A stretch of 64,000 nucleotides of DNA from Arthrobacter sp. FB24 (GTDB taxonomy: Bacteria; Actinomycetota; Actinomycetes; Actinomycetales; Micrococcaceae). Below, one piece after another: positions 28,365 through 38,802 of the stretch (position 1 is the first letter of the stretch; each line of letters starts with the position of its first letter). The notes under the pieces are model-generated. The model was not told the DNA's origin. It worked only from the letters and a program-made list of their open reading frames with translations, and searched no databases. Location of the stretch: contig NC_008541.1 in NCBI RefSeq assembly GCF_000196235.1, positions 2,170,001 to 2,234,000 on the forward strand. The letters run 5' to 3'. The translations under genes and the position numbers were made by a program.

Positions 28365-29249
28365 TCATGCACTGGTCTTTTGCGACGAGACCACGTCGTC
28401 CACCACGGCGCAGAGGCGCTGCAGCCGCCGGACGGCGTCCGTCGAGAGGGATTCGACGACGTCGGGGGCACCGATGCAGGACGCCCAGACGGCGCGTCCG
28501 GAGAGGAAGCCGCTGGCGCCTTCGAGGCAGGCCCACCGGACGGCATCGGGGAACACGTCCTCGGGGACGCCGGAGGAGAGGACAACCCAGGGGCCGTCGA
28601 TGGCCCGGGTCAGGTCGGCGCAGGCTGCGCGCACGTCAGCTTCGGGGGCCTGCCCGTGGAATGGCACTTCGGCCTTGTATAGGTCCGCCCCAAGGCTGCC
28701 CAGTTCCTGCGCGGCGGCGAGGATGCCTGCGTTCCAGTCGAAGTCACCGCCGGAGAGCGGTTTGCGGGAAACGGGCTCGATGATGCTGATGAGCCCGGCG
28801 GACCGGCAGATCTCGATGAATTCGCGCACCATGGCCACGCGGCCGTCGGCGGGCTCGTCCGGGCGGTACAGCACCAGTAACTTGAGGGCCTTGACGCCCA
28901 GCGCGGCGTATTTGTGCGGGTCCACCAGCCGGTCGATGGTGACCTCGCCCACCAGCTCGCCGTGCGCGGATTCAAAGTGGTCGGCGGAGGCGATGAGTCC
29001 GCAGCCGGGGTCCACCACGCCGTCCTCGATGGCCTGGTCCAGCGCGAACTGCCGGTCGATCAGCACGCCGGAGGCGTACGGGGTAAGGATTCTGGCGGCC
29101 TGGAGTTTGAAGTCCTGGAGGTCCTGGTCCGTGACGGGGGCATCCTGGTGTTCGGCGATCATGTTACGCATCGCTTCGCGCTGGTCGACGGCGAGCATCG
29201 CGAAGGCGCCTGACGGGCGCTGCAGGGGTGAAAGATCGGTGGAAGTCAT
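28365..29249 (-). CDS. yihT: 6-deoxy-6-sulfofructose-1-phosphate aldolase (YihT-like)
   Basis: This class I aldolase should split SFP into DHAP and 3-sulfolactaldehyde. The 294-aa protein follows E. coli YihT through much of its length (GAFAMLAVDQREAMR, ALKLLVLYRPDE, ISIIEPV, VVLSSGV). The predicted Schiff-base lysine is K192 (DLYKAEVPFHG). R252, in SGFLSGRAVWAS, falls where I recall the sulfonate-binding arginine of YihT. AAAGAAG precedes the ATG. The kinase gene upstream ends 12 nt before it. This gene is the strongest single marker that the operon handles sulfoquinovose by the sulfo-EMP route; a tagatose-bisphosphate-type aldolase is the main alternative. Confidence 0.86.
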   Translation of the reverse strand: MTSTDLSPLQRPSGAFAMLAVDQREAMRNMIAEHQDAPVTDQDLQDFKLQAARILTPYASGVLIDRQFALDQAIEDGVVDPGCGLIASADHFESAHGELVGEVTIDRLVDPHKYAALGVKALKLLVLYRPDEPADGRVAMVREFIEICRSAGLISIIEPVSRKPLSGGDFDWNAGILAAAQELGSLGADLYKAEVPFHGQAPEADVRAACADLTRAIDGPWVVLSSGVPEDVFPDAVRWACLEGASGFLSGRAVWASCIGAPDVVESLSTDAVRRLQRLCAVVDDVVSSQKTSA

Positions 29250-29261
29250 GGGCTGCTTCTT

Positions 29262-30179
29262 TCAGCTAGGGGTGTGATTGGAGGCAAGGGCGGGGGTGAT
29301 GTTCTGGTGCGGGATGCCGGAGCGGCCGTCCAGTCGCCCGCAGGAGGCAGCTGCGGTGCGGCCGGCGAAAGCTGCCGCGTCCACGAGCGGGAGGCCTGCG
29401 GCCACGGCGGCGAGCAGGGCGCCGTGGTAGACGTCGCCGGCGCCCAGGGTGGACACGATGGTGGCGGGCGTCGCGGGCACGTGCACGGCGTCGGTGTGGC
29501 CGGTTTTGACCCAGGCCCCTTCGGACCCGGCGGTCGCGACGACGGCGGAGGCGCCGTCGTCGATGGCTTTCTGGAGCAGCGCCCCAACACTGTGGTGGTC
29601 GCCGTAGTCGGCGCGGAGCCGTTCGATGGTGGGGACATACAATGCGACGCCGCGCGGACTGAAAGCCGGGATGGGGTTGCCGGCGTCCACGCTGAGGTTC
29701 AGGTTGCCGTGGTTGAGCCCGGGCAGGTTGGCGACGGCGTTCCAGCCCAGGTGGTCCACGTGTACCCACGCCGCGGCTTCCAGGAGTTCGCGGAAGCGCC
29801 CCTCGGCCGGGAAGCTGACCGGCGGCACCGGGCGGGTGACGATGGCGCGGCTTTCGGTGACCCTGCTGACCACGATGACACTGGCTCCGGTTTTGACGCC
29901 GGGATCGCGGACCACGGCTGAGGTGTCCACGCCTTCAGCCTGCAGACCGCTGATGACGCGGTCGCCTTCCTCGTCGGTGCCGATGACTCCGGCGAAAGCG
30001 GCCCGCGCGCCTGCCCTCGCGGCAGCAACGGCGGCGGTGGCAGCCGGGCCGCCTCCCGCCGTCGTAAAGTCTGCGGCGACGGTGCGGCTGTCTGCAGCGG
30101 GATAATCCTGAACCAGGGCTATGGAGTCCAGGGTGGCGGAGCCTATGAAGAGCAGGGTTCCGGTTGACGGTTGGGACAC
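29262..30179 (-). CDS. PfkB-family sugar kinase, probable sulfofructose kinase
   Basis: This 305-aa ribokinase-fold kinase should phosphorylate sulfofructose at O1 with ATP. It has the N-terminal GGGPAATAAVAAARAG motif (43-58) and the C-terminal catalytic GAGD at 246-249 (D249 as base), followed by VYHGALLAAVAAGLPL. It is the first gene of the operon, 12 nt before the YihT-like aldolase. A GTG start at 30179 with GAGGTGG upstream is chosen because the protein begins normally there; the frame extends further but through the promoter. Kinase identity is clear; the sulfosugar substrate rests on the operon. Confidence 0.82.
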   Translation of the reverse strand: MSQPSTGTLLFIGSATLDSIALVQDYPAADSRTVAADFTTAGGGPAATAAVAAARAGARAAFAGVIGTDEEGDRVISGLQAEGVDTSAVVRDPGVKTGASVIVVSRVTESRAIVTRPVPPVSFPAEGRFRELLEAAAWVHVDHLGWNAVANLPGLNHGNLNLSVDAGNPIPAFSPRGVALYVPTIERLRADYGDHHSVGALLQKAIDDGASAVVATAGSEGAWVKTGHTDAVHVPATPATIVSTLGAGDVYHGALLAAVAAGLPLVDAAAFAGRTAAASCGRLDGRSGIPHQNITPALASNHTPS

Positions 30180-30213
30180 GTTCCACCTCGTTGTAGTCGG
30201 CTTGTACTGAAGA

Positions 30214-31457
<1,244 letters not shown>

Positions 31458-31465
31458 GTAGATTT

Positions 31466-31483
31466 GTGTTGGAATTGCAACGC
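31466..31483. promoter_or_regulatory. Palindromic operator, copy B (upstream of the DeoR gene)
   Basis: GTGTTGGAATTGCAACGC lies 8 nt after the stop of the Gfo/Idh/MocA gene and about 48 nt before the DeoR-family ATG. It differs from the perfect copy at 33865 at two positions and suggests autoregulation. Confidence 0.6.
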
Positions 31484-31530
31484 CCTGGCAGGTCAAATTC
31501 GCCCGGTTAAGGGAAGCAGGAGAAGGGGAT

Positions 31531-32313
31531 ATGAGCAGCTCACCGAAAGAGGCGCCATTGACGCCCCGCCAGCGCACCATTCTGGACCAGCTCGAGCAGC
31601 GGGGCTTCATCTCCACGATGGACCTCGCCGAAACGTTCGCGGTCTCGGACATGACGGTGCGCCGGGACACCCGCGTGCTGTCCCAAAAGGGACTGGTGCG
31701 GGTGGTCCACGGCGGTGTCAGCGCCGTCAATGCCAGCGGGCAGAACGCGGACTTCGCGGCCCGGGTCCGGGAGGATGCTGACGCCAAGCAGCGGGTGGCC
31801 CGGGCCTGCGTGTCCATGATCGGCGCGCGGGACGCCATCATCTTGGACGCCGGGACCACCACGTACCAAATTGCCCTGGAGCTGCCGCCGACGTTCGCGG
31901 GCACCATCATCACGCACTCCGCCCCCGCCATCCAGCGCTGCCTGCAGCTGACGGCGGCGCGGACAATCTGCCTCGGCGGTGAGCTGCTCCTGGACAGCCA
32001 GGCGTTCAACGGTCCCATGACGGTGAGCGCCGCCGCTGGCCTCCGGGCCAAAACTGCGTTTATCGGGGTCAGCGGGCTCCACGACGAGGCGTTCTACATT
32101 GAGCGGGACGTGGAGCGCGCCACCAAGATCGCCCTTATGGACTCAGCTGAACAGGTGGTGGTGGTGGCAACACACCAGAAAATGCTGCGGTACGCGCTGG
32201 CGCGGCTCGCCGCCTTCGACGCCGTGGACGTGCTGGTGACGGACGCGCCGCCGCCCCGGGAAATCGAGGACGCACTGGGTGCCGCCAACGTCAAGGTCGT
32301 GGTTGCCGTGTGA
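31531..32313 (+). CDS. DeoR-family repressor of the sulfoquinovose locus
   Basis: This 260-aa regulator has the N-terminal DeoR winged HTH (about residues 8-65: TPRQRTILDQLEQRGFISTMDLAETFAVSDMTVRRD) and the C-terminal sugar-phosphate sensor fold. GTTTYQIA at about 110 and FIGVSGLHDEAFYIERDVERATKIALM near 175-205 are the family's effector-site region. GGAGAAGGGG precedes the ATG. A copy of the 18-bp palindrome lies just upstream and another covers the divergent SQ promoters. By analogy with other DeoR proteins an SQ-pathway phosphate such as SFP is the likely inducer; this is not shown by sequence. Confidence 0.88.
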   Translation: MSSSPKEAPLTPRQRTILDQLEQRGFISTMDLAETFAVSDMTVRRDTRVLSQKGLVRVVHGGVSAVNASGQNADFAARVREDADAKQRVARACVSMIGARDAIILDAGTTTYQIALELPPTFAGTIITHSAPAIQRCLQLTAARTICLGGELLLDSQAFNGPMTVSAAAGLRAKTAFIGVSGLHDEAFYIERDVERATKIALMDSAEQVVVVATHQKMLRYALARLAAFDAVDVLVTDAPPPREIEDALGAANVKVVVAV

Positions 32314-32426
32314 GCGCGCCGCTGCGGGTGGCCCGGCATGTGGCCCGGGCCCCGGTGGCGGACGCGATGCAGATCTCGCTGCTGCCGGCGGGGGACGAAC
32401 AGGTGAACTTGGTGCTGGGCGGCTAG
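32310..32426 (+). CDS. Possible 38-aa ORF coupled to the DeoR gene
   Basis: A GTG at 32310 overlaps the DeoR stop (GTGTGAGC) and opens a 38-codon frame (starting MSAPLRVARHVARAPVADAM, ending NLVLGG) that closes at 32426, four bases into the convergent mutase gene. It has no recognisable domain. It may be the truncated start of a lost gene of the operon or a chance frame. Confidence 0.3.
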   Translation: MSAPLRVARHVARAPVADAMQISLLPAGDEQVNLVLGG

Positions 32427-33812
32427 GCCCGGATCTGCTGCAGGACGGCGTCGCGCACCTGGGCCATGGTTGCGGCGTCGGCGGCTTCGACGTTGAGCCG
32501 CAGTAGTTCCTCCGTGTTGGAGGCCCTCAGGTTGAACCACCAGTCCCCGGCCTCGCTGCTGACGCTGAGCCCGTCGAGTTCATCGATTACGGCACCGTTC
32601 GCGTAGCTGGCCCGCACGTCCGCCAGCTTGCCGTCGACGCCGTCAACGGATGAGTTGATTTCGCCGCTGGCCGCGTACGGGTCGAACTCGCGGGCCAGTT
32701 CGGACAAGGGCCGCTCCTGCTCGCCTAGGGCGGCCAGGACGTGCATGGCGGCAAGCATGCCCGTGTCCGCGTTGTAGAAGTCGCGGAAGTAGTAGTGGGC
32801 CGAGTGTTCGCCGCCGAACGCGGCGCCCTCCTCGGCCATCCGAGCCTTGATAAAGGAATGTCCCACCCGGGTCCGGACCGGCCGTCCGCCGGTCGCGGCA
32901 ACAATTTCCGGCACCGCGCGTGACGTGATCAGGTTGTGGATGATCACCGGCTCGGCTTCCCCGGCGGCCTGGGCGCGGCGGATCTCCCGGACGGCAATCA
33001 ATGCCGTAACGGCCGACGGCGTCACCGGCCTTCCGTTCTCGTCGATCACGAAGCAGCGGTCGGCGTCGCCGTCGAAGGCCAGGCCAATGTCGGCGCCGTG
33101 GGCGATGACGGCGGCCTGCAGGTCGCGGAGGTTCTCAGGCTCAAGCGGGTTGGCAGGATGGTTGGGAAACGTCCCGTCGAGCTCGAAGTACAGCGGCACA
33201 ACAGTCAGCGGCAATGCGGGGTGGAACTGGTTCCCAAGGACCGCGGGAACGGTCAGCCCCGCCATGCCGTTGCCGGCGTCCACCACCACTTTCAGCGGCC
33301 GGACGGCATTCAAGGGCACGAGCGAGCGGAGCTTTTCTGCGTAACCCGCGAGCACGTCAAGCGTGGACACGGTGCCCTGGACCGCGGCTGCGGGGATCCC
33401 GCGGTCGACGTACTGCTGGGCCAGGTCCCGTATGGCCGTGAGCCCGGTTTCGGCGGAAACCGGCACGGCGCCGGCCTTGGCCATCTTGATCCCGTTGTAT
33501 TGCGCGGGGTTATGGCTCGCGGTGAAAATGGCCCCGGCTATGTCCAGTGCGCCGCACGCGTAGTAAAGCTCATCGGTGGAGATAAGGCCCAGGGACTTCA
33601 CGTCCGCACCGCGCCGGGCAGCGCCCGCCGCAAAGGCGCCGCTAAAACCGGGTGAAGAGGGCCGCATGTCCCCCCCCGCAAGCGATGGTCTGGCCGGACA
33701 GGCCCAGTACGTCCACAAACGCGGCGCCCACGGCTTCGGCGCTTTCCTCGCTGATGGAAACGCCGACGACGCCCCTCACGTCGTAGGCCTTGAAGGACGG
33801 TGACAGGTCCAT
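32423..33812 (-). pseudogene. Frameshifted phosphomannomutase/phosphoglucomutase gene
   Basis: The minus frame starts at ATG 33812 (MDLSPSFKAYDVRGVVGVSI) and reads normally to QTIACGG. There a run of 8 G (33670-33677) puts it out of frame; 7 G would restore DMRPSSPGFSGAF and the rest of the protein. The continuing frame encodes the phosphoserine loop (TASHNPAQYNG), the metal loop DGDADR, the sugar loop GGEHSAHYYF and a C-terminal phosphate-binding domain, all intact. A 7-G version would give a protein of about 463 aa. The cause is either a real one-base insertion, slippage or a read error. A perfect copy of the locus operator lies 53 bp upstream, so the gene belongs to the DeoR regulon. Its role beside SQ genes is unclear. 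Confidence 0.85.
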
Positions 33813-33864
33813 ATTGCTCCCGGGAAGTCGCGGCCATGCGCATGAGTAGCTATGCGAACATGGA

Positions 33865-33882
33865 GTGTTGGAATTTCAACAC
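33865..33882. promoter_or_regulatory. Palindromic operator, copy C (upstream of the mutase gene)
   Basis: GTGTTGGAATTTCAACAC has perfect half-sites GTGTTG/CAACAC. It lies 52 nt before the leftward mutase start, with TTGAAA (minus strand) inside it as a possible -35 box. Confidence 0.65.
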
Positions 33883-33996
33883 CACTTTAGCAGGTGTAGG
33901 TCACCCCTCACCGAAACGGCTCAGCAATAGGCCCCGGGTCGCCGGAACGGAACGGGCACGCCTGAGCGTTCGGCGAAGCCCGTAGCCGTAGTTCTC

Positions 33997-34764
33997 TTAG
34001 AACAGCGGCCAGGGCACCGCCGACATCTCACCGCTCGGAGCCGGAAACCGCCCTGCCAAGCGCAACCGGGCGCAGCGCGTGGCGAGCGATGCGATTTCTT
34101 CGGCGCTGAGCAAGTCCGCCAGGCTTCGGCTCAGCCCGCCGTGCAGTCCTTCGATGACTCGATCGATGCCGTTGCGTTCCTCGGCGGTCAGTTTGTCGCC
34201 TAGCCACCCCCACAGCACTGTCCGCAGCTTGTAGTCGCGGTGAAAAGTGAGCCCATGGTCCACGCCGTGCCGGTGTCCGTCTGTCATGGCCAGGACGTGG
34301 TTGCCCTTGCGGTCGGCGTTGTTCACGACGGCGTCGAACACCGCCATGCGCCGGAGCGCCGGAGAGTCCTCGTGGACGAGGGCGACCGTCCGTCCGTACT
34401 CATCCTGACCCTCAAGGACTTGCTTCCACCCGGTCTCCGGTACGTCGCCCGCCGCAACGAGGTTCACAGCGTTCTGGTCGGGGTCTGGCTCCTTCCACAG
34501 CTGCACCATTCCTTTACCTAACGGACCGTCCCGCAGCCATGTGCGTGGCACAATGTTCCACCCGAGGACCTCGGAAACCAGGTATGCGGCCACCTCCCGG
34601 TGGGCAAGGAAGCCGTCGGGAAAATCCCACAGCGGTTTCTCCCCGGCAATCGGTTTGTAAACGACCGCTGTGTCGCCGATGCTGCCCAGGAAGGTGGCGT
34701 TCGATGCCGTCGTGATGCGGCCGGTGAGGATCAGCTCGTCAGTCAGCAGGTCGGGTGCCGGCAT
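33997..34764 (-). CDS. SCO1664-family protein (phosphatidylinositol-kinase-like fold)
   Basis: This 255-aa protein belongs to the actinobacterial SCO1664 family, whose kinase-like signature is seen in FDAVVNNADRKGNHVL (about residues 143-158) and VDHGLTFH (168-175). These are the equivalents of the catalytic and metal-binding loops of PI3/4-kinase-type proteins. The substrate is unknown. Its ATG overlaps the TGA of the DUF3090 gene upstream (ATGA), and a histidine phosphatase gene lies further upstream in the same direction. This trio is conserved in many actinobacteria, arguing for a shared, still undefined role. Confidence 0.85.
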   Translation of the reverse strand: MPAPDLLTDELILTGRITTASNATFLGSIGDTAVVYKPIAGEKPLWDFPDGFLAHREVAAYLVSEVLGWNIVPRTWLRDGPLGKGMVQLWKEPDPDQNAVNLVAAGDVPETGWKQVLEGQDEYGRTVALVHEDSPALRRMAVFDAVVNNADRKGNHVLAMTDGHRHGVDHGLTFHRDYKLRTVLWGWLGDKLTAEERNGIDRVIEGLHGGLSRSLADLLSAEEIASLATRCARLRLAGRFPAPSGEMSAVPWPLF

Positions 34765-35315
34765 CAGGCCTCAGGCAAGGTGCAGACGTGCCCGTCGGCG
34801 TCTACGGGATAACCGCAGAGCGGGCATGCCGGACGCCCGGCGCCCACCACCTCCCGGGTCCGCTTGGCGAATGCCCGAGCGGTACCAACAGGCATCCGCA
34901 CCAGCAACATTTCGGGCACGTCAGGGCCGTTCTCAGCCGGCGATTCGAGGTCATCAGCATCGACTTCGGTGAGTGGGTATGCCTCTATGACTACCTGCGC
35001 CGTCGTCGGGTCCCAACCTAACGTCATGGCCCCGGTTCGAAACTGCTCCGTGACCGGCTCGAGCTGGTCATTGTCGACAAGTTCGATGGGAGTACCCGTG
35101 GGCACGCTGAAGGGGTTGCCTTCGAGGGCAATGAGCTGATCGAGGATTTCGTCAATCTTCTCGGCGAGCTGGGCTGACTGCTGCTTCTCCAGCGCGATGC
35201 TCACAATCTGCTTACCTGCACGTACCTGCAGGTAGAACGTGCGCGCGCCCGGAAAGCCGATGGTGCCGATGACGACCCGGTCAGGCCAGGCAAACTCGTG
35301 AACAAGTGTGGGCAT
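34764..35315 (-). CDS. DUF3090 family protein
   Basis: This 183-aa protein of unknown function has the usual opening MPTLVHEFAWPDRVVIGTIG and a C-terminal zinc-ribbon-like tail (CPLCGYPVDADGHVC) typical of DUF3090. It is translationally coupled to the SCO1664-family gene. No Shine-Dalgarno is seen; TAAAAT sits 6 nt before the ATG on the minus strand, so a leaderless transcript starting at this gene is possible. The phosphatase gene upstream ends 24 nt away. Confidence 0.85.
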   Translation of the reverse strand: MPTLVHEFAWPDRVVIGTIGFPGARTFYLQVRAGKQIVSIALEKQQSAQLAEKIDEILDQLIALEGNPFSVPTGTPIELVDNDQLEPVTEQFRTGAMTLGWDPTTAQVVIEAYPLTEVDADDLESPAENGPDVPEMLLVRMPVGTARAFAKRTREVVGAGRPACPLCGYPVDADGHVCTLPEA

Positions 35316-35339
35316 GTCAGTATTTTAGGCACATGAGGC

Positions 35340-36032
35340 CTACTGCGCCTTTTGCCCTGCGCCGCCGCCGACTGGCGCATCGCCGGAGGTGATGCCGTTC
35401 GACAGCCACGACAGATCCCCCGCGTCGGTGTTCGTCGCATAGACGGTCGGCCGAACAGCACCATAGTGGACGATCGAAACGGAGGCAGGGCCCACGTTAA
35501 TACGCTGGAACAGGTCGAGGTGCATGCCGAGCGCGTCGGCCAGGATTGACTTGATGACGTCGCCGTGACTTACCGCCACCCACACGGCTCCCGGCCCGTA
35601 CTCGGCTTCAAAGGCTGCATCGTGGCGCCGGATCGCCGCTACCGACCGAGCCTGCATCGCCGCCATGGATTCACCGCCGGGGAAAACGACAGTGGAAGGC
35701 CGCGACTGCACAGCAGCCCACAGGTCTTCGGTAGCGAGCTCACTGAGCATCCGGCCCTGCCACCGGCCGTAATCGCACTCGGTGAGATCGGGATCGGCCG
35801 GCGCGGAAGGATTGCCGGCCTGGCGATCGAGGATGAGCTGGGCGGTCTGCTGACATCGCTCAAGGGGGCTCGACACCACCCCGACTACGCGCACGGCCGC
35901 GAGCCGGTCTCCGGTCAGAGCCGCCTGTTCGCGCCCGACCTGGTCCAGGCTGACGCCTACGGCCCGACCGGCCAGCAGTCCAGTGGCATTGGCTGTGGTG
36001 CGGCCGTGCCGCACGAGAATAACTGTCGCCAT
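35340..36032 (-). CDS. Histidine phosphatase family protein (MSMEG_4193-type)
   Basis: This 230-aa phosphoglycerate-mutase-like phosphatase carries the catalytic LVRHGRTTAN (H8) near its N-terminus, the second conserved arginine in SSPLERCQQT and the catalytic HGD at about 166-168 (VAVSHGDVIKSIL). It leads the conserved actinobacterial trio with DUF3090 and SCO1664 proteins. A G-rich stretch (GGGGGG) touches the ATG. The physiological phospho-substrate is unknown. Confidence 0.88.
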   Translation of the reverse strand: MATVILVRHGRTTANATGLLAGRAVGVSLDQVGREQAALTGDRLAAVRVVGVVSSPLERCQQTAQLILDRQAGNPSAPADPDLTECDYGRWQGRMLSELATEDLWAAVQSRPSTVVFPGGESMAAMQARSVAAIRRHDAAFEAEYGPGAVWVAVSHGDVIKSILADALGMHLDLFQRINVGPASVSIVHYGAVRPTVYATNTDAGDLSWLSNGITSGDAPVGGGAGQKAQ

Positions 36033-36229
36033 CCCCCCAGCCTAACCACCCGCTCGACGGCGGTGTGAACCGTAGAGTTCCCGGGTCCGAAACCGATTGC
36101 GCGGCGGCGAGTCCACCGCGGTTAGGCAGCGTCCCGTGGTCTGCACTAGAGCCCGTTCTGCGAGTAGATTGCTAGAATCCGCTGATAGCCCGCAGATCAG
36201 TGAAATGAGCATGTTGGCAGGGGATTCGG

Positions 36230-37195
36230 ATGGGCCCTCCGTATCGTATCGATACTCACCAGCACATCGTTCCGCCGGCGTATGCGCGGTGGATACGTGA
36301 AAAGGGGATACACCCCGGTGGGATTGGTCTGCCGTCGTGGTCCGAGCGCTCCGCGTTGAAGTTCATGGACAGGCACGACGTGCAGACTGGCATCCTTTCC
36401 CTGTCCACGCCCGGCGTCTATTTCGGGGATGCGATGGAAACGCGGTTGAGGGCGCGGGAGGTCAACGAGTTCTGTGCGGAGGTGGTGGCCGCCCGGCCGG
36501 ATCGGTTCGGGTTCTTTGCGACGCTCACACTGCCCGACGTGGAAGGTGCCCTTGCGGAGGCCCGGTACACCCTGGACACCCTCCACGCGGACGGGATCGT
36601 GTTGCTGGCCAATAATGACGGCCGCTACCTCGGCGATCCGGGTTTTGAGCCTTTGCTGGAGTTCCTGCACCACCGGCGGGCCGTGGTCTTCATCCACCCT
36701 GGTGACCTTCCTGCTCCGGCCGTGCCGGGCATACCGGCCTTTGCCGCGGATTTCATGCTCGACACCACCCGCACGGCGATTAGCCTGGTTCTGTCCGGTG
36801 CGATGGAGAAGTTCTCCGGGATCAGGTTTATCCTGGCCCATGCGGGCGGCTTCGTGCCCTTCATTGCCTACAGAATCCTCCTGACCATGCTCCTCGACAG
36901 GGAACTGGCTCTCAGCGCGCTGGCGGCGTTGGGAGATAAGAAGCAGTCCGTCCTGCGACGCTTTTACTACGATGTTGCCCTGTCTGCCAGCCCGGCAGCG
37001 TTGCCCAGCCTGCTTGAGGTAGCTGACCCGGGCCGCATCACATACGGCACTGATTTCCCCTTCGCCCCCTCTGCAGCGATCGATTTCCTGAACATGCAGT
37101 ATGAGAATTACCCGCTGGATCACGCAGTTCGCGCGGCGATAGACCGAAGCAACTCCGAGGCGCTGTTTCCCCGTCTCAGCCTTGATCGGCGTTAG
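36230..37195 (+). CDS. Amidohydrolase-family protein (ACMSD-like, amidohydro_2)
   Basis: This 321-aa TIM-barrel metal enzyme has the N-terminal HxH (H10 and H12 in DTHQHIVPP), the FIHPGD and FILAHAGGFVPF metal-ligand stretches, and the late aspartate in YGTDFPFAP. Relatives include aminocarboxymuconate-semialdehyde decarboxylase and various nonoxidative aromatic decarboxylases or hydrolases. AGGGGA precedes the ATG. It stands alone, with no aromatic genes adjacent, so the substrate cannot be assigned. Confidence 0.82.
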   Translation: MGPPYRIDTHQHIVPPAYARWIREKGIHPGGIGLPSWSERSALKFMDRHDVQTGILSLSTPGVYFGDAMETRLRAREVNEFCAEVVAARPDRFGFFATLTLPDVEGALAEARYTLDTLHADGIVLLANNDGRYLGDPGFEPLLEFLHHRRAVVFIHPGDLPAPAVPGIPAFAADFMLDTTRTAISLVLSGAMEKFSGIRFILAHAGGFVPFIAYRILLTMLLDRELALSALAALGDKKQSVLRRFYYDVALSASPAALPSLLEVADPGRITYGTDFPFAPSAAIDFLNMQYENYPLDHAVRAAIDRSNSEALFPRLSLDRR

Positions 37196-37359
37196 GCCGT
37201 TGAGGGCGTCCCGCCCCGTGGCGGGCTATTTGTCGGCGGCGGCCGGTGCCGTTGGCCGGCCCGGGGCCTGCGCCGTAAGCGGAGGGGGAGGACGGCCCGT
37301 GCTTGCTAGGATCAGCCCTATTGTCCCGCTCGTGAGACTCTGCCTGAAGGGGAAAACCA

Positions 37360-38070
37360 TTGAAGGCCAACCACTACGACGATTTTGCCGAGTACTACGC
37401 CGCCGAGAACGAAGCCAGCCTCCTCAACGCCTACTACGAGCGACCGGCGATGATTGGCCTCGCCGGTGACGTGGACGGTCACCGGGTCCTGGACGCAGGG
37501 TGTGGCTCCGGGCCCCTGTCCGCTGCACTGAGCGCGAAAGGCGCGATCATGACCGGCTTCGATTCCAGTCCTGCGATGCTCGAATTGGCAAGACAGCGAT
37601 TGGGCGCGACCGCAGACCTGTACGTGGCCGATCTCAGCAAGCCGCTCCCTTTCGCCGATGGCTCTTTCGACGACATTGTCTCTTCCTTGGTGCTGCACTA
37701 TCTGCAGGACTGGTCAGCACCGCTTGCCGAACTGCGGCGCGTGCTGAAGCCGGGTGGTCGCCTGATCCTGTCGGTCAACCACCCCACAGTCAGCGTGATC
37801 AACCAACCAACGGAGGACTACTTCGCCATCCGGGAGTACTCGGAGGATTATGAGTTCGACGGCGAGCCTGCGGTCCTGACCTTCTGGCACCGACCACTTC
37901 ACGCGATGATCAGCGCCTTCACGTCGACGGGATTTCACGTCACCACCGTGAGCGAACCGGAGCCGTCTCCAGACACACCGCACGAACTCCTTCCGCCGCG
38001 CATCCTCAACGGCGAGAGGACAGCGTTCCTGTCCTTCATCTTCTTCGTCCTCGAAGCAAACAAAGTCTGA
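37360..38070 (+). CDS. Class I SAM-dependent methyltransferase
   Basis: This 236-aa Rossmann-fold methyltransferase has motif I VLDAGCGSGPLSAAL (about residues 43-57), the acidic motif ITGFDSSPAML-type loop near 65 and post-I VLKPGGRLILSVNHP at about 128. A TTG start at 37360 is chosen, with AAGGGGA 6 nt upstream and no better ATG. The acceptor substrate is not apparent from sequence or neighbours. Confidence 0.85.
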   Translation: MKANHYDDFAEYYAAENEASLLNAYYERPAMIGLAGDVDGHRVLDAGCGSGPLSAALSAKGAIMTGFDSSPAMLELARQRLGATADLYVADLSKPLPFADGSFDDIVSSLVLHYLQDWSAPLAELRRVLKPGGRLILSVNHPTVSVINQPTEDYFAIREYSEDYEFDGEPAVLTFWHRPLHAMISAFTSTGFHVTTVSEPEPSPDTPHELLPPRILNGERTAFLSFIFFVLEANKV

Positions 38071-38196
38071 ACTGGAACAGACAGGCCCGTTTCGGCCGAT
38101 GAGGAACTGCTCAGGGGTTTGCTGCCGCGTTCCGTTGACACCGCTCAGGACGGCGAGGAGACTTTTTTGGGGGAGCCTCTTCGAAAGGAGCCCTAA

Positions 38197-38802
38197 ATGC
38201 CGTGGCATGTCGAGGGCACGTATTTTGAGAATTGCAACTGCGACATGGTCTGCCCGTGTTCCACTTCAGGGCTGACCGCGCCGGCGGATAACGAACGCTG
38301 TGACGTGGCGTTGGCTTTCCACGTCGAAACGGGCGAAGTAAACGGAGTCGACGTCGGCGGTCTGACAGTCTGCGTCGTAGCCGACACTCCGGCCCTCATG
38401 AGTGACGGGGGCTGGAAGGTCGGAGTGCTGGTGGATGCAGCCGCCTCAGCTGAGCAGGCCGAAGCTCTCGGTGCAGTCTTCGGCGGACAGCTCGGTGGTC
38501 CGATGGAGGGCCTCGCCCCCTTGATCGGTGAAATGGCGGGCATGGCCTCCTTGGAAATGGCCTACGCAGATGACGGGCATGTCCACCAGGTCCGGATTGG
38601 CAGTGCGGTCGACATGGTGGTCGAGGACTTCGTGTCTCCCCTTGATCCCACAGGACAAGGAGTCAAAGTCAGCGGGGTCGGATTCCCGGCCGACACCCTG
38701 GCAGCCGGCACATCAAGCACCGCCCGCGTCGACGTGTTCGGGATGACCTGGGATAACGCCGGGAAGAACTCCTTCTCTGCCCCCTTCGCCTGGTCCGCTT
38801 AA
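38197..38802 (+). CDS. DUF1326 domain-containing protein
   Basis: This 201-aa protein shows the DUF1326 hallmark near the N-terminus: GTYFENCNCDMVCPCSTSG, a cluster of four cysteines that could bind metal or react with thiols. The remaining domain is beta-rich and cytoplasmic. GAAAGGAG lies 6 nt before the ATG. Function is unknown. The 282 bp that follow, up to the MFS gene, hold nothing recognisable. Confidence 0.85.
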   Translation: MPWHVEGTYFENCNCDMVCPCSTSGLTAPADNERCDVALAFHVETGEVNGVDVGGLTVCVVADTPALMSDGGWKVGVLVDAAASAEQAEALGAVFGGQLGGPMEGLAPLIGEMAGMASLEMAYADDGHVHQVRIGSAVDMVVEDFVSPLDPTGQGVKVSGVGFPADTLAAGTSSTARVDVFGMTWDNAGKNSFSAPFAWSA

